64,000 nucleotides of DNA, taken from NCBI GenBank assembly GCA_021018995.1, contig CM037590.1, forward strand, positions 42,720,287-42,784,286, in the 5' to 3' direction. The translations under genes and the position numbers were made by a program. This DNA comes from Chloranthus sessilifolius (lineage: Eukaryota; Streptophyta; Magnoliopsida; Chloranthales; Chloranthaceae). A model generated the notes under the pieces. The model had not been told where the DNA came from, searched no databases, and worked only from the letters and a program-made list of their open reading frames with translations. Shown piece after piece: positions 1 through 11,691 of the stretch (position 1 is its first letter; every line of letters starts with the position of its first letter).

Positions 1-368
1 AAGCAGGTTTGGACAAGAAGATGATAAGCATTCAATTAGTGGCACTTTTAATTTCTTAATTATTTGTTTATGCAATTTTAGATTGAATCCGATCAAACAC
101 CACATGATAACCACGGGGCCAAAATAACGCCATATGTACATAGTTGATGGCCCGATCCCCCGACATGATGACTGGGTTGGTCACCTAATACCAGCTCTTT
201 TCAACGCCCCTCATAATGATGCTCATCTCAATAATACATCATAATATTGCTAAGTTGACTATGCCAACATGACCTTCCTGGACCAAAATATGTGTAATTG
301 TGTAGTTGTGTACCCGCACACTCTCTCTAAAAAGTATTTTGGATATTTTTTTTTATAATTAGTATTTT
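1..368. other. Intergenic, nothing recognised
   Basis: AT-rich DNA without a convincing reading frame or paired repeat. A phrase around 170-205 (cacctaataccagctc) recurs in diverged form near 2210-2230, so part of it is probably old dispersed repeat. Confidence 0.5.
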
Positions 369-555
369 GGCTAATTTTAGTTGGCCAATCTTGTGCTAGA
401 TTTCATTCTGGCACGTGCAATTCACTTCAAAATCAACGGCATTTAAAATAGATTCGCACGCATTGAACACTCTCTCTCTGTCTTCAATCTTTGATAGATT
501 TTATTATATCACGTGTGACACTCTTCAAAACCAACGACAGTTAACACAGATTCGC

Positions 556-588
<33 letters not shown>

Positions 589-700
589 TTCTCTCTCAAC
601 ACAGTACTCTGTCTAATTTTAGTTGGTCAATCGTTTGGTAGATTTCTTTCTGGTGTCCGAGTGACTCACTCTTCCAGGCCAACTACAATTTTACATATAT
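369..700. repeat. Degenerate tandem array, period about 100-140 bp
   Basis: The block at 369-411 (ctaattttagttggccaatc) returns at 611-653 with few changes. The block at 411-460 (cttcaaaatcaacggcattt, ending gattcgcac) returns at 512-560. A third weaker partial unit follows at about 655-700. The intervening CT tracts are part of the array. Confidence 0.6.
570..598. repeat. (CT)n microsatellite after a C run
   Basis: A run of about eleven C is followed by CT dinucleotides with one interruption. It lies inside the degenerate array. Confidence 0.9.
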
Positions 701-738
701 TTGAAATTTCGAACACATAAATCTCCCTCACCTCCCCC

Positions 739-740
<2 letters not shown>

Positions 741-776
<36 letters not shown>
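741..776. repeat. (CT)n microsatellite
   Basis: About eighteen uninterrupted CT units preceded by a C-rich stretch. CT-rich tracts of this kind are common in plant 5' leaders. Confidence 0.9.
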
Positions 777-783
<7 letters not shown>

Positions 784-879
784 TGGTGCTGGGTTGTCTG
801 TTTTGGCATGCTTGAGGAATTGTATTTCGGATCGTTTTGCTTTAGTTCAAAATCGGGAGGAATTTGTTCATCTTTTAAG
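741..879 (+). promoter_or_regulatory. Possible non-coding leader exon
   Basis: The CT tract is followed by unique, leader-like sequence that ends in a good splice donor (aag|gtactttttt, exon edge at 879). It could be a distant 5'UTR exon of the NPH3-like gene that begins at 5143, or of nothing. There is no transcript evidence, and a TATA-like site much closer to that gene competes with this idea. Confidence 0.2.
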
Positions 880-925
880 GTACTTTTTTCTTCTTGAATT
901 GGGGTTCTTTTAATTTCTGAAATCA

Positions 926-2593
926 ATTGAAATTTTTTTTATGGTAATGTCCAAATTAAATCTGTGCCCTATTATCAACATAAAGAAGAGTTGGCACTAC
1001 ACGTCCTCACTGAAGATGGTACACCAATCAATATCTCCTCCCACAAACCAGAAGATAGATATGTGTGTCCGTTCCGTCATCCAACGAGAGACACGGTATC
1101 ATTCATGGACCACCGATGAGCCCTACTTGGCACTCTCAGTGCCACCTATAGCTAGGGTGTAATGTATAGATCTTCCTTAAAAAAAATTCAAAAACTTACG
1201 TCCATCATGCATTTTTGGAGATTTGAACTGAACCATTGATATCATCAATATTTGATTTTTGAGTATTAGTTTCTTTAAATTTTTGTTTAAAATTTGATCA
1301 AAATAACGTATACATATGTTAAAGGAGAAGGGTTCGGTCAATCGTGTTCCAAGGTTCCACGTGGACTTTGAAAAACAAAATGGAAAACTATCTCCACCAT
1401 GTATTTTTTAAGCTTTAAAATTAGGATCATTAAAGTTGGTCAACATTTCACCAACTTTTATAAATAAATTAATTTCCTTTTTAATTGATCTAACCAATGC
1501 ACCAATACCCCATGTGGCACTCAAAAGATTATATTTTGGATGCCACACAGACCTTCAGGACCGAATCGCAGTCAATTATATATATTCACTCTTAAATTAA
1601 GAGTTTGTCAAGCACACATTCTTTCGATGGTGTAATAATTGCACATTTCTTTTTTCTTGTCATAGGGCATAGACAATCTGATTTATTTATTTATTTATTT
1701 TTTTAAGAAGTCATATGGAATGAACAGCCCAAATGTAGTGCTTGTGTAAATATGTCCACAAAAATGATTCATTTTTGGCACAACAAATTAAGAGGAAACC
1801 GACACACAGGGATTTAGAACCCACGACGTGTTGCTTCCACAAGGGAAGAGCCATCGAAAGTTTGTCATTTCTAGTGGTTGCAGTCTAAAGTAGGCTGCTT
1901 TGCCCAGATAAAGGAGGCAGCTTTTTGAAAATCCCAGTGACAATTAAATAAGTGAATCAACTACCATTGACCTTATTACAAGTCTCTTCCCTCGACGGGC
2001 ATATGTCCCAATATTTTTTAAAAGTGCGGTCTTTAAGCACAGCTGATCATTGTTCGTTTGTCTAACACCAAACAGTCTTTTTTTTGGACGGTGTCAGATG
2101 ATTGATTAATGTCCCATCATCATTAGTGACATAGCAATATTCAGTGATCAATTCAAGGTCCACATTGTGCATTTGGTGCATGTCATGTGCTGGTCGATGG
2201 GTGGGGCCCGGCACCTAATACCAACTCTAACAAAAATATACACTAATAATTTTATTATTGATTAAGAAAATATTTTTAATCAGAATTTGTGGTGATGGGG
2301 AAAAATTCACTAGGTTAAGATACCCATCTGTGCTTGGGGGTCGGCGGAAAGGAGATTAGCTATGAATAGAGGAGAGAGCCATTTCTAAAATACGGGATTA
2401 TCTATCAAATTTTGTTTTAATTGTTATTTATTTGATTCCTTATAGAGCCATAACGTGCATTCTCATAAAGGATTAATGAAGCTTTTGAAGACCTTAACAT
2501 TATCATCTTATTAAAAGCTGACTTCCACATTGTATGGATCCGAATGCTGATTTCTACAGATGTCAGGACCCAAAGGAATTGGTGAAACAATAT
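926..2593. other. Intergenic, AT-rich
   Basis: No supported gene. The open frames here are short and unlike known proteins. It contains scattered poly-A/T runs and one imperfect copy of a phrase shared with the first 220 bases. Confidence 0.5.
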
Positions 2594-2960
2594 ATTTATA
2601 TTCACCAACATTGGAACTCATTGACTACTTTGAATCAGACAATGGAGATAATTTTTCATCCCAATCTTTCACGTGATTGATCTTGAGACCATGGGCGTAC
2701 AATCAGACGGTATCAATTTCTTTATGTCACGTGGCACACATCCCAAAAGAGACCTCAAATGAGGTTTGAGCGTGATGAGTTTCACGTGATGTTACGGTCA
2801 CTTTTTTGGGATGTGTGCAACGTGAAATAAAAAACCAACCGCCTAATGGTACGCCTATGATCTCAAGATCTATAGTATGAAAGATTGGGATAAAAAATGA
2901 TCATATCGCCTTATTCAAAGCAATTAGCGGATAATTTCAACGTGGGTAATATAAATTCAA
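2594..2960. mobile_element. Foldback MITE, family A
   Basis: Two long inverted arms flank a small centre. The left arm reads cttgagaccatgggcgtac and the right arm carries its complement (gtacgcctatgatctcaag). The outermost parts also pair (tttatattcacc against ggtaatataaa). At least a dozen relatives occur in this window. The structure suggests a non-autonomous DNA transposon; superfamily not determined. Confidence 0.75.
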
Positions 2961-3372
2961 AGATTCCGTGAGTGAATTTAAAAGTACCCTTGGTTAAAAG
3001 GCTATTCATAAACTTGATTATCTCATGATATCGTTAAGAAGAAAATACAAATACAAATAGAATAAATAAATACATCAACAAGAGTTTGATTATCTCATAA
3101 TGTCATTAGGAAGGTTTGACTCTCGAACAGTTTCATATTATTTTATTCAACCACTTTGCAATTGTGATGAGTACAGTGTACTCCACTCCGTTTTGATATC
3201 CTGCGCATAGCGGAACGGAAAATAATGTGGCCAACAATTTCTCCCTGTCCATCAGGTGACTTATGAAACCCGTAGTTCTGATATCCGTCCATTCGTATGT
3301 CACCGGCACATGGTGCGCGTCAGCGAAAGATCTTTTATAGTTATTTATGTTTGTCTTTCCAATCCCTTGCAG

Positions 3373-3422
3373 GGAAACAGTGGCCAAAATGGAGGAATGA
3401 TGGAATCCATGATTGGGGGAAA
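3373..3422 (+). other. Exon-like cassette, unassigned
   Basis: A pyrimidine-rich acceptor (tccaatcccttgcag) and a perfect donor (gtaagt) bracket 50 bases that are open in two frames. The surrounding 3300-3500 stretch is less AT-rich than its neighbours. I recognise no protein. It may be a captured exon, a relic of a lost gene, or chance. Confidence 0.25.
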
Positions 3423-3552
3423 GTAAGTATTACTGCTTCCCAGAATGCACAGACGGGCAGTGGTCATGGGCATTATTCACTTTTTAAGAAAGCATGAATG
3501 ATGCCTAGACTTCACACCTTTCATCAGCGCTTTTCACTGTTTTTTTTTTTTT

Positions 3553-3975
3553 TTTATGGTCTTAAACATGATATAAAAAATCGGTTGATACCGATACGCA
3601 TTGGTATCTCAAATCAATTATCAGCCGATACATTCTCATATCGGCCGATACATATCGGGTATCGGCTACAGTCACAAAATCACCGAATATTTAAAAAATT
3701 CATGAATTTAATGTCTCTTGAACTATTCATGAATTTATCGAAAATCTAGCTGATCACAAAAAATCGCAAATAATTCACAAATTATTCCCGAATTTTTAAA
3801 AAAAAGTTGCGACTTACTAATTATATTAATTTTTTTTAAATAGTTTTATTTTTAAACTTTTCCCACCGAATTTTCCTCTGAATATTTCCCCGAACTTTCC
3901 GAATTTGCCTAATTTTTTTGAATTTTCACCTCACCAAACTATGGTATCAGCCAATACGGTATCGGATTCAGCATA
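3553..3975. repeat. Degenerate repeat rich in ggtatcggccgata words
   Basis: Repeated words of the type gataccgatac and tcggccgatac lie at both ends, with an AT-rich centre. It resembles the hAT-like MITE interiors described below, but I could not fix its ends or a target duplication. Confidence 0.45.
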
Positions 3976-4112
3976 TACCTCTATTTTTTTTTTTAAATAG
4001 GCAGCTGCGTATTGGCCGAGTCGTATCAATCCTCCGAACCAATAATGATTGTGACTCCTTGGTCTTATATAAACAAAAGAGTTGGTATTAGGTATCCGAC
4101 GAGGGCACCAAT

Positions 4113-4312
4113 CATAGGTTAAAATGCCGGAAAACCGGTACGTATCGTCCGGTCAAAAAACCGGTACGTACCGGACGATACGTACCAGACGACACATTGA
4201 ATGTATCGTCCGGTATGTGCAATACAAATGAGCGATACGGTACATTTAATGTACCGTATCGTTCACGTCCGATACGGATACATATTGGTATCGGACGATA
4301 TTTTGATCCATG
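4113..4312. mobile_element. hAT-like MITE (GATACGTATC interior)
   Basis: A 200 bp element runs from cataggttaaaat to attttgatccatg. It is flanked by a perfect 8-bp target duplication GCACCAAT (4105-4112 and 4313-4320). The interior is made of accggtacgtatcg-like words, many self-complementary. The 8-bp duplication is the hAT hallmark; there is no coding capacity. Confidence 0.8.
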
Positions 4313-4320
4313 GCACCAAT

Positions 4321-4747
4321 AGCTGTGCTCAATCTTCCTCTGCTAACTTTGGGAATTGGACTCATATTTTTTAACATCAAATCATTTCAAAGTCAAAATC
4401 GTATTTTGCATTGTCATAGTTAGATGTCCCTTAGGCTTGCTCGTTAGGCAGAAGGAGATTGACCCGAACACGGCGGGTAGGTTTGTATAGAATTATAGAT
4501 TTAGCTGCACCGTAGGGCTATCTATCCAAATCATCCAATCCATGCCTATTGACCATATCTTACCAATTATTATTATGATTATATGTAGTCTACACTGTGT
4601 GTGCACTCCACTCATCATGACTAGACATTGCAGTCTCCATGTCCCTGGGTTTGAGTACTTCGGACGGATTTTAAATGCATGAAATTCCGTGCAAATCACT
4701 CAGTAATAGGGACATGTGAACGCTCATTGCAGACTAACTCAGTATAT

Positions 4748-4819
<72 letters not shown>

Positions 4820-5072
4820 TGAATCTCCTCTAATGCTCCATAGACTCCATTTTCTTTTAGCTGCCAAATACTGTGAAATGTAGCTCACTGGTTTCCACTG
4901 ACCTCAGAATCCGTGACAATTTTGCAATATTTATTTATTTATTTATTAATTGTGGGTGGGATACCATAACTAAGAGGCATTTTTTATCAGATGAAACCTC
5001 TAATGCCTAATATTCCCTGTGGGCAGTTTTGAAAGAGAAAATTCATTATTATGAAGGAGCAAGATTCTCTTT
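4321..5072. other. Upstream region of the NPH3-like gene
   Basis: No gene seen. It holds the (TA)n tract and AT-rich single-copy-looking sequence, and presumably includes the proximal promoter of the gene starting at 5143. Confidence 0.5.
4750..4816. repeat. (TA)n microsatellite
   Basis: About 33 uninterrupted TA units. Confidence 0.95.
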
Positions 5073-5079
5073 TATAAAG
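5073..5079 (+). promoter_or_regulatory. Candidate TATA box of the NPH3-like gene
   Basis: TATAAAG lies 64 bases upstream of the start codon at 5143, which would give a short leader of about 35-40 bases. Spacing is plausible, but no transcription start is known. Confidence 0.35.
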
Positions 5080-5142
5080 TAGACAGATTGTGTGTAGTTG
5101 GTGATCTCATGACATTGAGTAGAGGAAGACACAAACAATACG

Positions 5143-5447
5143 ATGAAGTATATGAAACTGGGGACAAGGCCAGATACCTTTTACACTGAAGAAGCAACCA
5201 GGTATGCAGGATCATGAGCCTAGTTATGTTATAGTAAGAATACAGTAATCTTTATGAAACGATGAAGAAAAGTTAATATTTTTCAAGGATTTCCTTTTCT
5301 TCTCTTACAGGTCCATATGCTCAGAAGTACCTAGTGATCTCACTATACAAATTAACAATACTTCATATCTACTTCACAAGGTAACGCTAACTTTATTAAA
5401 ATTTTCATGACTCGCTCTCTCTCTCTCTCTCCCCCCCCCTCTCTCTC

Positions 5448-5487
<40 letters not shown>

Positions 5488-5778
5488 GGATGCAAAAATC
5501 ACCTTTGACTTTTCAAAGGCAATTGAAAAGCCATGCTGCCAATAAGGGCTCCTGTCATGGGTTTACATTCCTGACTCGAGTTAGGAGATCATTTCTCATA
5601 TATAATCTTCTAACTCTTAACTCTTATCGGTTGCAACAACTCCCTTTGACATGTAGCTAGTAGCAGCTTGACATTTATAAGTTTATGTCTCATGGCTACT
5701 AAAGTCATGACTTTGAGTTTTTGAGGCCGATCTTTTTCGCTAAAAAGTTTGTTTTTGAGGCATGTTTTTCTAATTATC

Positions 5779-5834
<56 letters not shown>

Positions 5835-5930
5835 ATGCCTTGTGAGCACATGAGATTCTTGCTCATCTCCTCTACTGCTTTCCCCTCTTGTTTCTTTTTC
5901 TTTTTGCAATTTTTAATGCATCTCCGAGAA

Positions 5931-5967
<37 letters not shown>

Positions 5968-8900
5968 AACGATCATTTATATTTCCCTTGATTTCAATAT
6001 CCTCGGTTGTAGTATCCCCTTCTTCCAAAGTGCGGCCTCTTACAAAGAATCTGCTCAGATTCTAATGATTCTAACCAAGCTCCAATAGAGCTTCAAGAGA
6101 TTCCTGGAGATGAACAAGCATTTGAACTCTGTGCGAAATTCTGCTATGGAATTACAATTAATGTCAGCGCTCAAAATGTCGTACCAGCAATATGTGCTGC
6201 AAAGTTCTTGAGGATGACCGACTCGGTCGAAGATGGAAATTTTTTTTCAAAACTCGAAGCATTCTTCAATTCATGCATCCTTCATGGTTGGAAAGACTCG
6301 GTCATTGCACTACAAGCCACCGGAAAATTACCGGTATGGTCGGAAAAACTTGGGATAGTTAGAAAGTGTGTCGACGTTATCATTGAGAAGATCCTCACAC
6401 ACCCTTCAAAGGTTAGTTAGCATTCATATTAGGGTTAAACATCTTACATTTATTCAATTAGCATATATACTTGATGGGATTGTCTCAAGATCATTAGGCA
6501 TATTCCATTCCAGGTGGCACAGTACATCATACAAAGTTATTCCATAACAACATTTAATGTATCCCATCACCAAGTTCACTTTTGGGGAATTGTTTCATGG
6601 AATCAAAATCTGACAGTTTGGTGCACACTTATGATCTCAAGATCTCTTGTGTGAAAGATTGAGACTAAGAATGATCTTTATCCTATGACTCAAGCAAGCA
6701 ATGGTTTGTCATTGGCTTCCTAAAAGTTTTGATGGGTACAAAATGTGAGCACACCAAGGCTTGAAAACAAAAGACACAATAATGCCTAAATCTCAATGAT
6801 GACTGATGAGGAACCGAATTCTACATCGGCCAATGGTAGGCCATGGCTCCATGCCTTTTTCAATGCGTACCAATAGCTCCAAGGACTAGTTGTATATAAA
6901 CCTTAATGGCCACTAATCTGAAAGTCCACCGGCCAAATCTCTGTATCTTTCTCCCCTTTGTGCCCAAAATCCTCTGGCCGTCACCTTATATAGTCAGTAG
7001 TCACAAACAGCATGAACCTCCAGATGCCTAAAACCTCATTTCACTTGTCTAGTTGGATTCTAAAAAGGTTGCTTTTGTTTTCAACCCAAGATTCTGCCTT
7101 CTCAACTGGGATTTCACGTACTTAAACAGTTAGATTGCTTTGAATATAATGGAGATTATTTTTCACCCTAGTCTTTGAATCAGATGATGGATATTGTTTT
7201 CATCCCAATCTTCCACACAATGGATCTTGAGATCATGGCCTACATTTGACAGTCAGATTTTGATCCCACGTGGAACACAACTCAGAAAGTAATCTAAGAA
7301 ACACATTTGAAGTACACTATAATTATGTTTATTTTTGGGATTTGTGCCTTGTGGAATCAAAATCTAACCTGTGATAGTAGGCTCATGATCTCAAGATCTG
7401 TTGTGTGGAAGATTCCAGCGAAGGACAATCTTAATCGTCCAACTCAAAACAGTCAATGGTTAAGCAGGTGAATTCCGGGTTGAGAAGGAAGAAACTTGAG
7501 TTGGCTCCTAAAAAAGACCTAAAGAAAAGTTTAGACCAGAGACTCATAAAGTGGAAGAAAATTACACTTGGACAAAAAAATAAATTGTCATTCGGAAGTA
7601 AATTGTCATTCTAAGTAAAGAGTTTAAAAATAATAAAAAATAAAAAATATTCTAATTAAATCGTGAAAAATACATTTGAACAAAAGGGCAATGGCCTCGT
7701 CCAACTGGTTGAACCGGATTTCGGGTTCAACGAGTTTTACAGCCATCGGATAGAAAGAACTCTTGACTTGAATTATTGCCGTTGCCATGAATGGAAATGT
7801 GTTCAACCCATTTATGAGACCATTAGATTGACAGGTTTCAAAAGTAAATGCAAACCAATAAAGATAAGATCCCACTCTCTTGGCCGTCATTTAAATAATT
7901 TTATATCATTTATTGACTTATGATATGGGAAATTCATACATTCAAATATAATAAATTGAAGGAATATGAGTAAAAACAACACGCATGTTGGGAGATTCGA
8001 ATCATCTATGTGTTGTGTAATTTCAACGGTTGTTCTTAATTTTGATAGCCTGATATTAAAGTTCACCGATCGGCTGGTTTACTTGATCATTTGGCCGGGA
8101 TATGTTCATGATGGATTGTTTTCAAAACACTGGTTTAACCTTTTAGAAGATTTCTTTTCAGGTTACGTGGTCCTATACCTACAGTAGACCAGGGTACGCT
8201 GAAAAACGCCACCGCTCCGTCCCTAAAGACTGGTGGACGGAGGACATTTCCGACCTTGACATAGACTTCTTCCGATGTATAATCTCCGCCGTCAGATCAT
8301 CAAAGATGCTCCCTCCCCCACTCATCGGCGAAGCACTACACGTCTACGCCACACGATGGCTATTGGACGCATCAAATCCTAAGGCCTCAGAGAGCTCTTC
8401 CGCACAAACGGTAGCATCAAACAGCCAGCGCCGCACCATACTCGAATCGATTGTTAGCATGATCCCATCAGACTATGACTCAGTTTCATTTGGGTTTTTG
8501 TTGAGACTCCTTAATGTATCAAATTCTCCCGGTCTAGGGGCTTCGCCCTCGACGAAGGCAGAGCTCGTAAGGAGAGCAGGGCGGAAATTAGAGGAGGCTA
8601 CACTGACTAATTTGCTCTTGCCGTTGCACTCGCCGTCGAACAACGCTCAATTTTACGATATCGAGCTAGTAGAAACGATTTTAGAGAGCTATTTGGTGCA
8701 ATTTCGACGCCGGAGCGAAGAGGGGGAGTCAATGGCTATGAGATCAATGTGGAAGGTGTCGAAAGTTATCGATACATATTTACAAGTAGTTGCCGGCGAC
8801 GTCAACATTCCGGTGTCGAAAATAATTTCTCTAGCCGAATTATTGCCCGAGTTTGCACGGCCAGACCACAACGATCTTTACAGAGCCATTGATGTTTTTC

Positions 8901-10047
8901 TTAAGGTAAGTTATTATTTAGTCTTAATGTTAATTTTGTGTTGATGACTAAGTAGCTAAATGATTTATCTGTTTTATACGGTTGACAAATTTTTATAGGC
9001 AATTTTACAGGCAGCTTATATGGCGTGACTGGCTGCACGTATATATAGTGGGGCTCACGAACTCCAACAAGTCACGTCACGTCACAGAAACTGTCTGCAA
9101 AATTATCTATCAAAGGCTGTCCACCATATATAATTTTCCTTTTTCCATGTCACATGATGTTTCATTCCCCCACAAATGTGATCGTTGGGCTATGGATCAT
9201 CTAATAGGTAGCACATTAAATTGATAATCTTATTAAAAGACCTGAGACGGGGTGGAAATGGGTCGGGTCAACACAGGCCTGATTGAATGGACCAGATGGA
9301 AAATTGGGTCTAAGTCCAGCACACATTGGAGGAGACTCGGACCCGACCCATATTATATTTGAGTTGGGCCTGGTCCTTTGGATTAAGACTCAGAAGTAAA
9401 TCGGCCAGACCGGCCCATGATCCCATTGAGACCCAAATGTTTTTACATTTGTGTTATGGATTTAGTTAAATTATATTATATTATATTTGAATATTGATTT
9501 TCTTTTCTTTAAAAGAGTTAAAGATCCACATTCCTATCCCATTTTAGAGAGAGAATGAATATGGGACAAGGTAATAGCACGGTAACAAAATCGGTATCGG
9601 TATTGGGCATCGGTCCGTGGAGGACCTATACGAATTGGCTAATAAGTATCAGTGCATTTGTTTTTAAAAAAAGAAATGAAAATACAAGGTATCGACCGAG
9701 ATACCCAATACGTATCAGCCGATACAGGCCTATAGTGGCTGATACTGATACCGATACCAAGCTGGATACTTGATACGTATTGGCGCCGAGACGTATCGGT
9801 TTGCCGAAAAACCGATACGTATTGGTATCGACCGATTTTTGATACCATGGGTGATAGTAACCAAGGTATCAAAATCCAACTTGGTATTGGGTATTGGTCC
9901 ATGGGGAATATCGTGTATTTTATTTATTTATGATTTTCTCCAAGAGGTCTAATTTTCCAGGTAGCAATGCTTGTAGCGCTAATTAGAGTATTAAATGGGC
10001 GTTCTAGGGCTATAGATTAGCTTTTCATATAATACAAAATAATTTTC

Positions 10048-10130
<83 letters not shown>

Positions 10131-11691
10131 AAATTCAGAAAAATGCAAGAAAAGTATCAAGGGATGCGTAAGTGTGTTATAGACTTAAAACTATCATAGA
10201 AGACCTATCACTACACTTTTAGATGTTATTATTTTTAATCAAAATAAAAAATTAAAAAAAATTGGAAACCCGAGCCGTATCGGCCAATACCTGAAATATA
10301 TCGACTGATACTGTGCAATATTGGCTGATACCGATACCTTCGCCAATACTAATATCGTGGTGGTATCAGTATTGATTGGCCACAATACCCAGATTTTTAT
10401 GTGGATCAAACCCAATTCCAAATGGTTAGGGTCTAATTCACTCCCGACCTGTACCAGACCTGACCCATTTGCACCCCTCTCAGAGAGCGCGTCTATGGCT
10501 TAATGAGCACACAGTGAGCCCTGTCTTGCCAGCTGTGTGCATGGTGGACCTTGGGACACGCACAGATTTTAAAAGCATAAAAACTTGGGTGTAAAATAGC
10601 AGCCAAATGCGCCATAAAATTGAACAGCTAACACGTTTTATGAGATAACTGTTAATTCTTAACACAGTTTTTGGGATAACAGTTCAAATTTATGGCAGTT
10701 AATTCTTAAGCACATGAAAAAGATACACCTTTTTTTATGAAATCTTGGGGCAAGGTTGATCGAATTAGTTGGAGGGTCCAAACTCTGCTAATTTATCTCA
10801 CATGAGAGAGTCTCATACCCTCAACTTCTCATCTTTGTTTCAAAGAAAGTCCGTGAGAGTTTTAATTGATATGTGTTAAAATTCAATTTAAATGTAAAAA
10901 AAGAAGTTAGACGACAATGCCCTTATGATCTCATATGAGACTGATTAATCAGACTCATATGACACCGATATGTTTGCAGCCTAAAATATTGACAATGTAA
11001 CCTCACTATAAAATATAAGACTATTAGCGGCAGTTTTTGGAGCAAAAAGTTACTACTTTTAATAAGAAAATTATTAAGATTATTAGCGGCAAGGATATTA
11101 GCGGCAGTTTTTTGTTAATAGCGGTAGTTTTTGGCTGCCGCTAATAGCCTTGTTTTTTGTAGTGTCTGACTTGTTTGAATACCACGAAAGAGAAAATCCA
11201 TAATTTATTTTTTTTGATCATTTAATCATGTTTCTAATCTTCGACTACAGGAGCACCCACAGCTGAGCAAAGCAGACAAAAAAACCCTATGCCGGATGTT
11301 AGACTCCACAAAGCTGTCTCCGGACGTGTGCATACATGCAGTACGTAACGAGAGGCTACCATTGAGAACAGTGGTGCAGGTCCTCTTCACGGAACAAGAG
11401 AGAACCACCAGAGTCAATGGTAGTCGAAAACCTATGGTGCATGATATGTCAACGAGCCATGGGGGAAGCAACCCGAAGGTCAAGAAATTGAGTGAGGACA
11501 ATCGTAAGCTCAAGCCAAGATCACCGAAGGGATTGGGAATTCAAGAAATTGAGGAATCTATCGCTAGAGTAGAGAATGTAAGAGAAGTCGAGAGAGATCA
11601 TCGTAAATCAGACGGAAAGATGCCAGCGAAATCGATTAGGAAGGTGGGGAAGAAGAAGTTGAGGGAGATCATTGACGAGTCTGAGAGGTAA
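5143..11691 (+). CDS. NPH3/RPT2-like BTB protein, five exons
   Basis: Exons 5143-5201, 5311-5380, 6013-6411, 8162-8905 and 11251-11691 are all bounded by GT-AG. They give 1713 coding bases, 570 residues. It starts MKYMKLGTRPDTFYTEEAT, the typical opening of this family. The BTB/POZ fold covers about residues 27-130 (exons 2-3: SDLTIQINNTSYLLHK, then CGLLQRICSD and FELCAKFCYGITINVSAQ). The NPH3 domain runs from about residue 195 (DWWTEDISDLDIDFFR) to 475, with the conserved LYRAIDVFLK closing exon 4 (Tyr at about 416) and NERLPLRTVVQVLF in exon 5. The C-terminal 80 residues are Lys/Arg-rich. Family members act as substrate adaptors of CUL3 E3 ligases at the plasma membrane, in phototropin signalling or auxin-carrier polarity. 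The best recalled match is Arabidopsis At5g47800, whose own role is not well defined. All reading phases agree, so the gene looks intact. Introns 3 and 4 (1.75 and 2.3 kb) are swollen by MITEs. Confidence 0.95.
5414..5485. repeat. (CT)n tract in NPH3-like intron 2
   Basis: Two CT runs are separated by a C run and one A, just downstream of the exon 2 donor. It could act as a polypyrimidine tract but is far from the acceptor at 6012. Confidence 0.9.
5729..5782. repeat. Short hairpin repeat (shared with 16095-16170)
   Basis: tttttcgctaaaaagtttgt followed by tttgaggcatgtttttctaa matches the right half of a foldback at 16095-16170. There both arms are present (gcctcaaaaacaaac and gttttgaggc). This copy in intron 2 is partly overwritten by a (TA)n tract. 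Confidence 0.5.
5781..5831. repeat. (AT)n microsatellite, intron 2
   Basis: About 25 AT units. Open frames of alternating Ile-Tyr across it are artefacts. Confidence 0.95.
5942..5967. repeat. (TA)n microsatellite, intron 2
   Basis: About 13 TA units, 45 bases before the exon 3 acceptor. Confidence 0.9.
6470..6725. mobile_element. Foldback MITE, family A, degraded (intron 3)
   Basis: The right arm is clear (cttatgatctcaagatctct, then gtgtgaaagattgag). The left arm is eroded. It lies inside intron 3 of the NPH3-like gene. Confidence 0.5.
7120..7465. mobile_element. Foldback MITE, family A (intron 3)
   Basis: Left arm: cccaatcttccacacaatgg then atcttgagatcatggc. Right arm: ctcatgatctcaagatctgt then tgtggaagatt. 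Ends fall near tgctttgaatataatggaga on the left and caactcaaaacagtcaatgg on the right. It is a second A element in the same intron. Confidence 0.7.
8984..9125. mobile_element. MITE, family E (intron 4)
   Basis: The left end aaatttttataggcaatttt pairs with the right end gcaaaattatctatcaaagg. The core acaggcagcttatatggcg recurs at about 20250-20300, 23870-23920 and 57500-57560, so this is a small dispersed element of about 140-170 bp without coding capacity. Confidence 0.55.
9240..9430. repeat. gggtcgggt-type degenerate repeat (intron 4)
   Basis: Iterated words such as gggtcgggtc, gacccgaccc and ggcctgat form a degenerate self-complementary stretch. Similar text occurs at about 13010-13160, 13380-13500, 30390-30490 and 54720-54860. 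Confidence 0.45.
9578..9849. mobile_element. hAT-like MITE (GATACGTATC interior), intron 4
   Basis: The element runs from cacggtaacaaaatcgg to attttgataccatg. Its flanks GGTAATAG (9570-9577) and GGTGATAG (9850-9857) match at 7 of 8 positions. The interior is repeated cgatacgtatcgg-type words. It sits in intron 4 of the NPH3-like gene, and a partial relative follows to about 9910. Confidence 0.75.
10052..10127. repeat. (AT)n microsatellite, intron 4
   Basis: About 38 uninterrupted AT units. Confidence 0.95.
10255..10400. repeat. Fragment with ggccgatac words, intron 4
   Basis: Repeated cgtatcggccaatac and gatactgtgcaatattgg-like words related to the hAT-like MITE interiors. The ends are not defined. 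Confidence 0.45.
11004..11164. mobile_element. CACTA-type mini-element, intron 4
   Basis: The left end cactataaaatataag and the complement of the right end (cactacaaaaaacaag) match. Both are followed by the same subterminal phrase ctattagcggcag, which appears again internally. CACTA ends and repeated subterminal motifs are typical of En/Spm elements. Flanking triplets cct and tct differ at one base. It is only 161 bp, non-coding, and lies 87 bases before the exon 5 acceptor. Confidence 0.75.

Noticed and set aside
5721-6065. Open frames with long Ile-Tyr runs (also at 5610-5909, 20668-20931, 37009-37380, 46481-46777)
   Set aside because: They are translations of (TA)n microsatellites. Neighbouring residues show no conserved domain.
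8689-8871. Antisense frame in NPH3-like exon 4
   Set aside because: It is the shadow of a well-supported coding exon.
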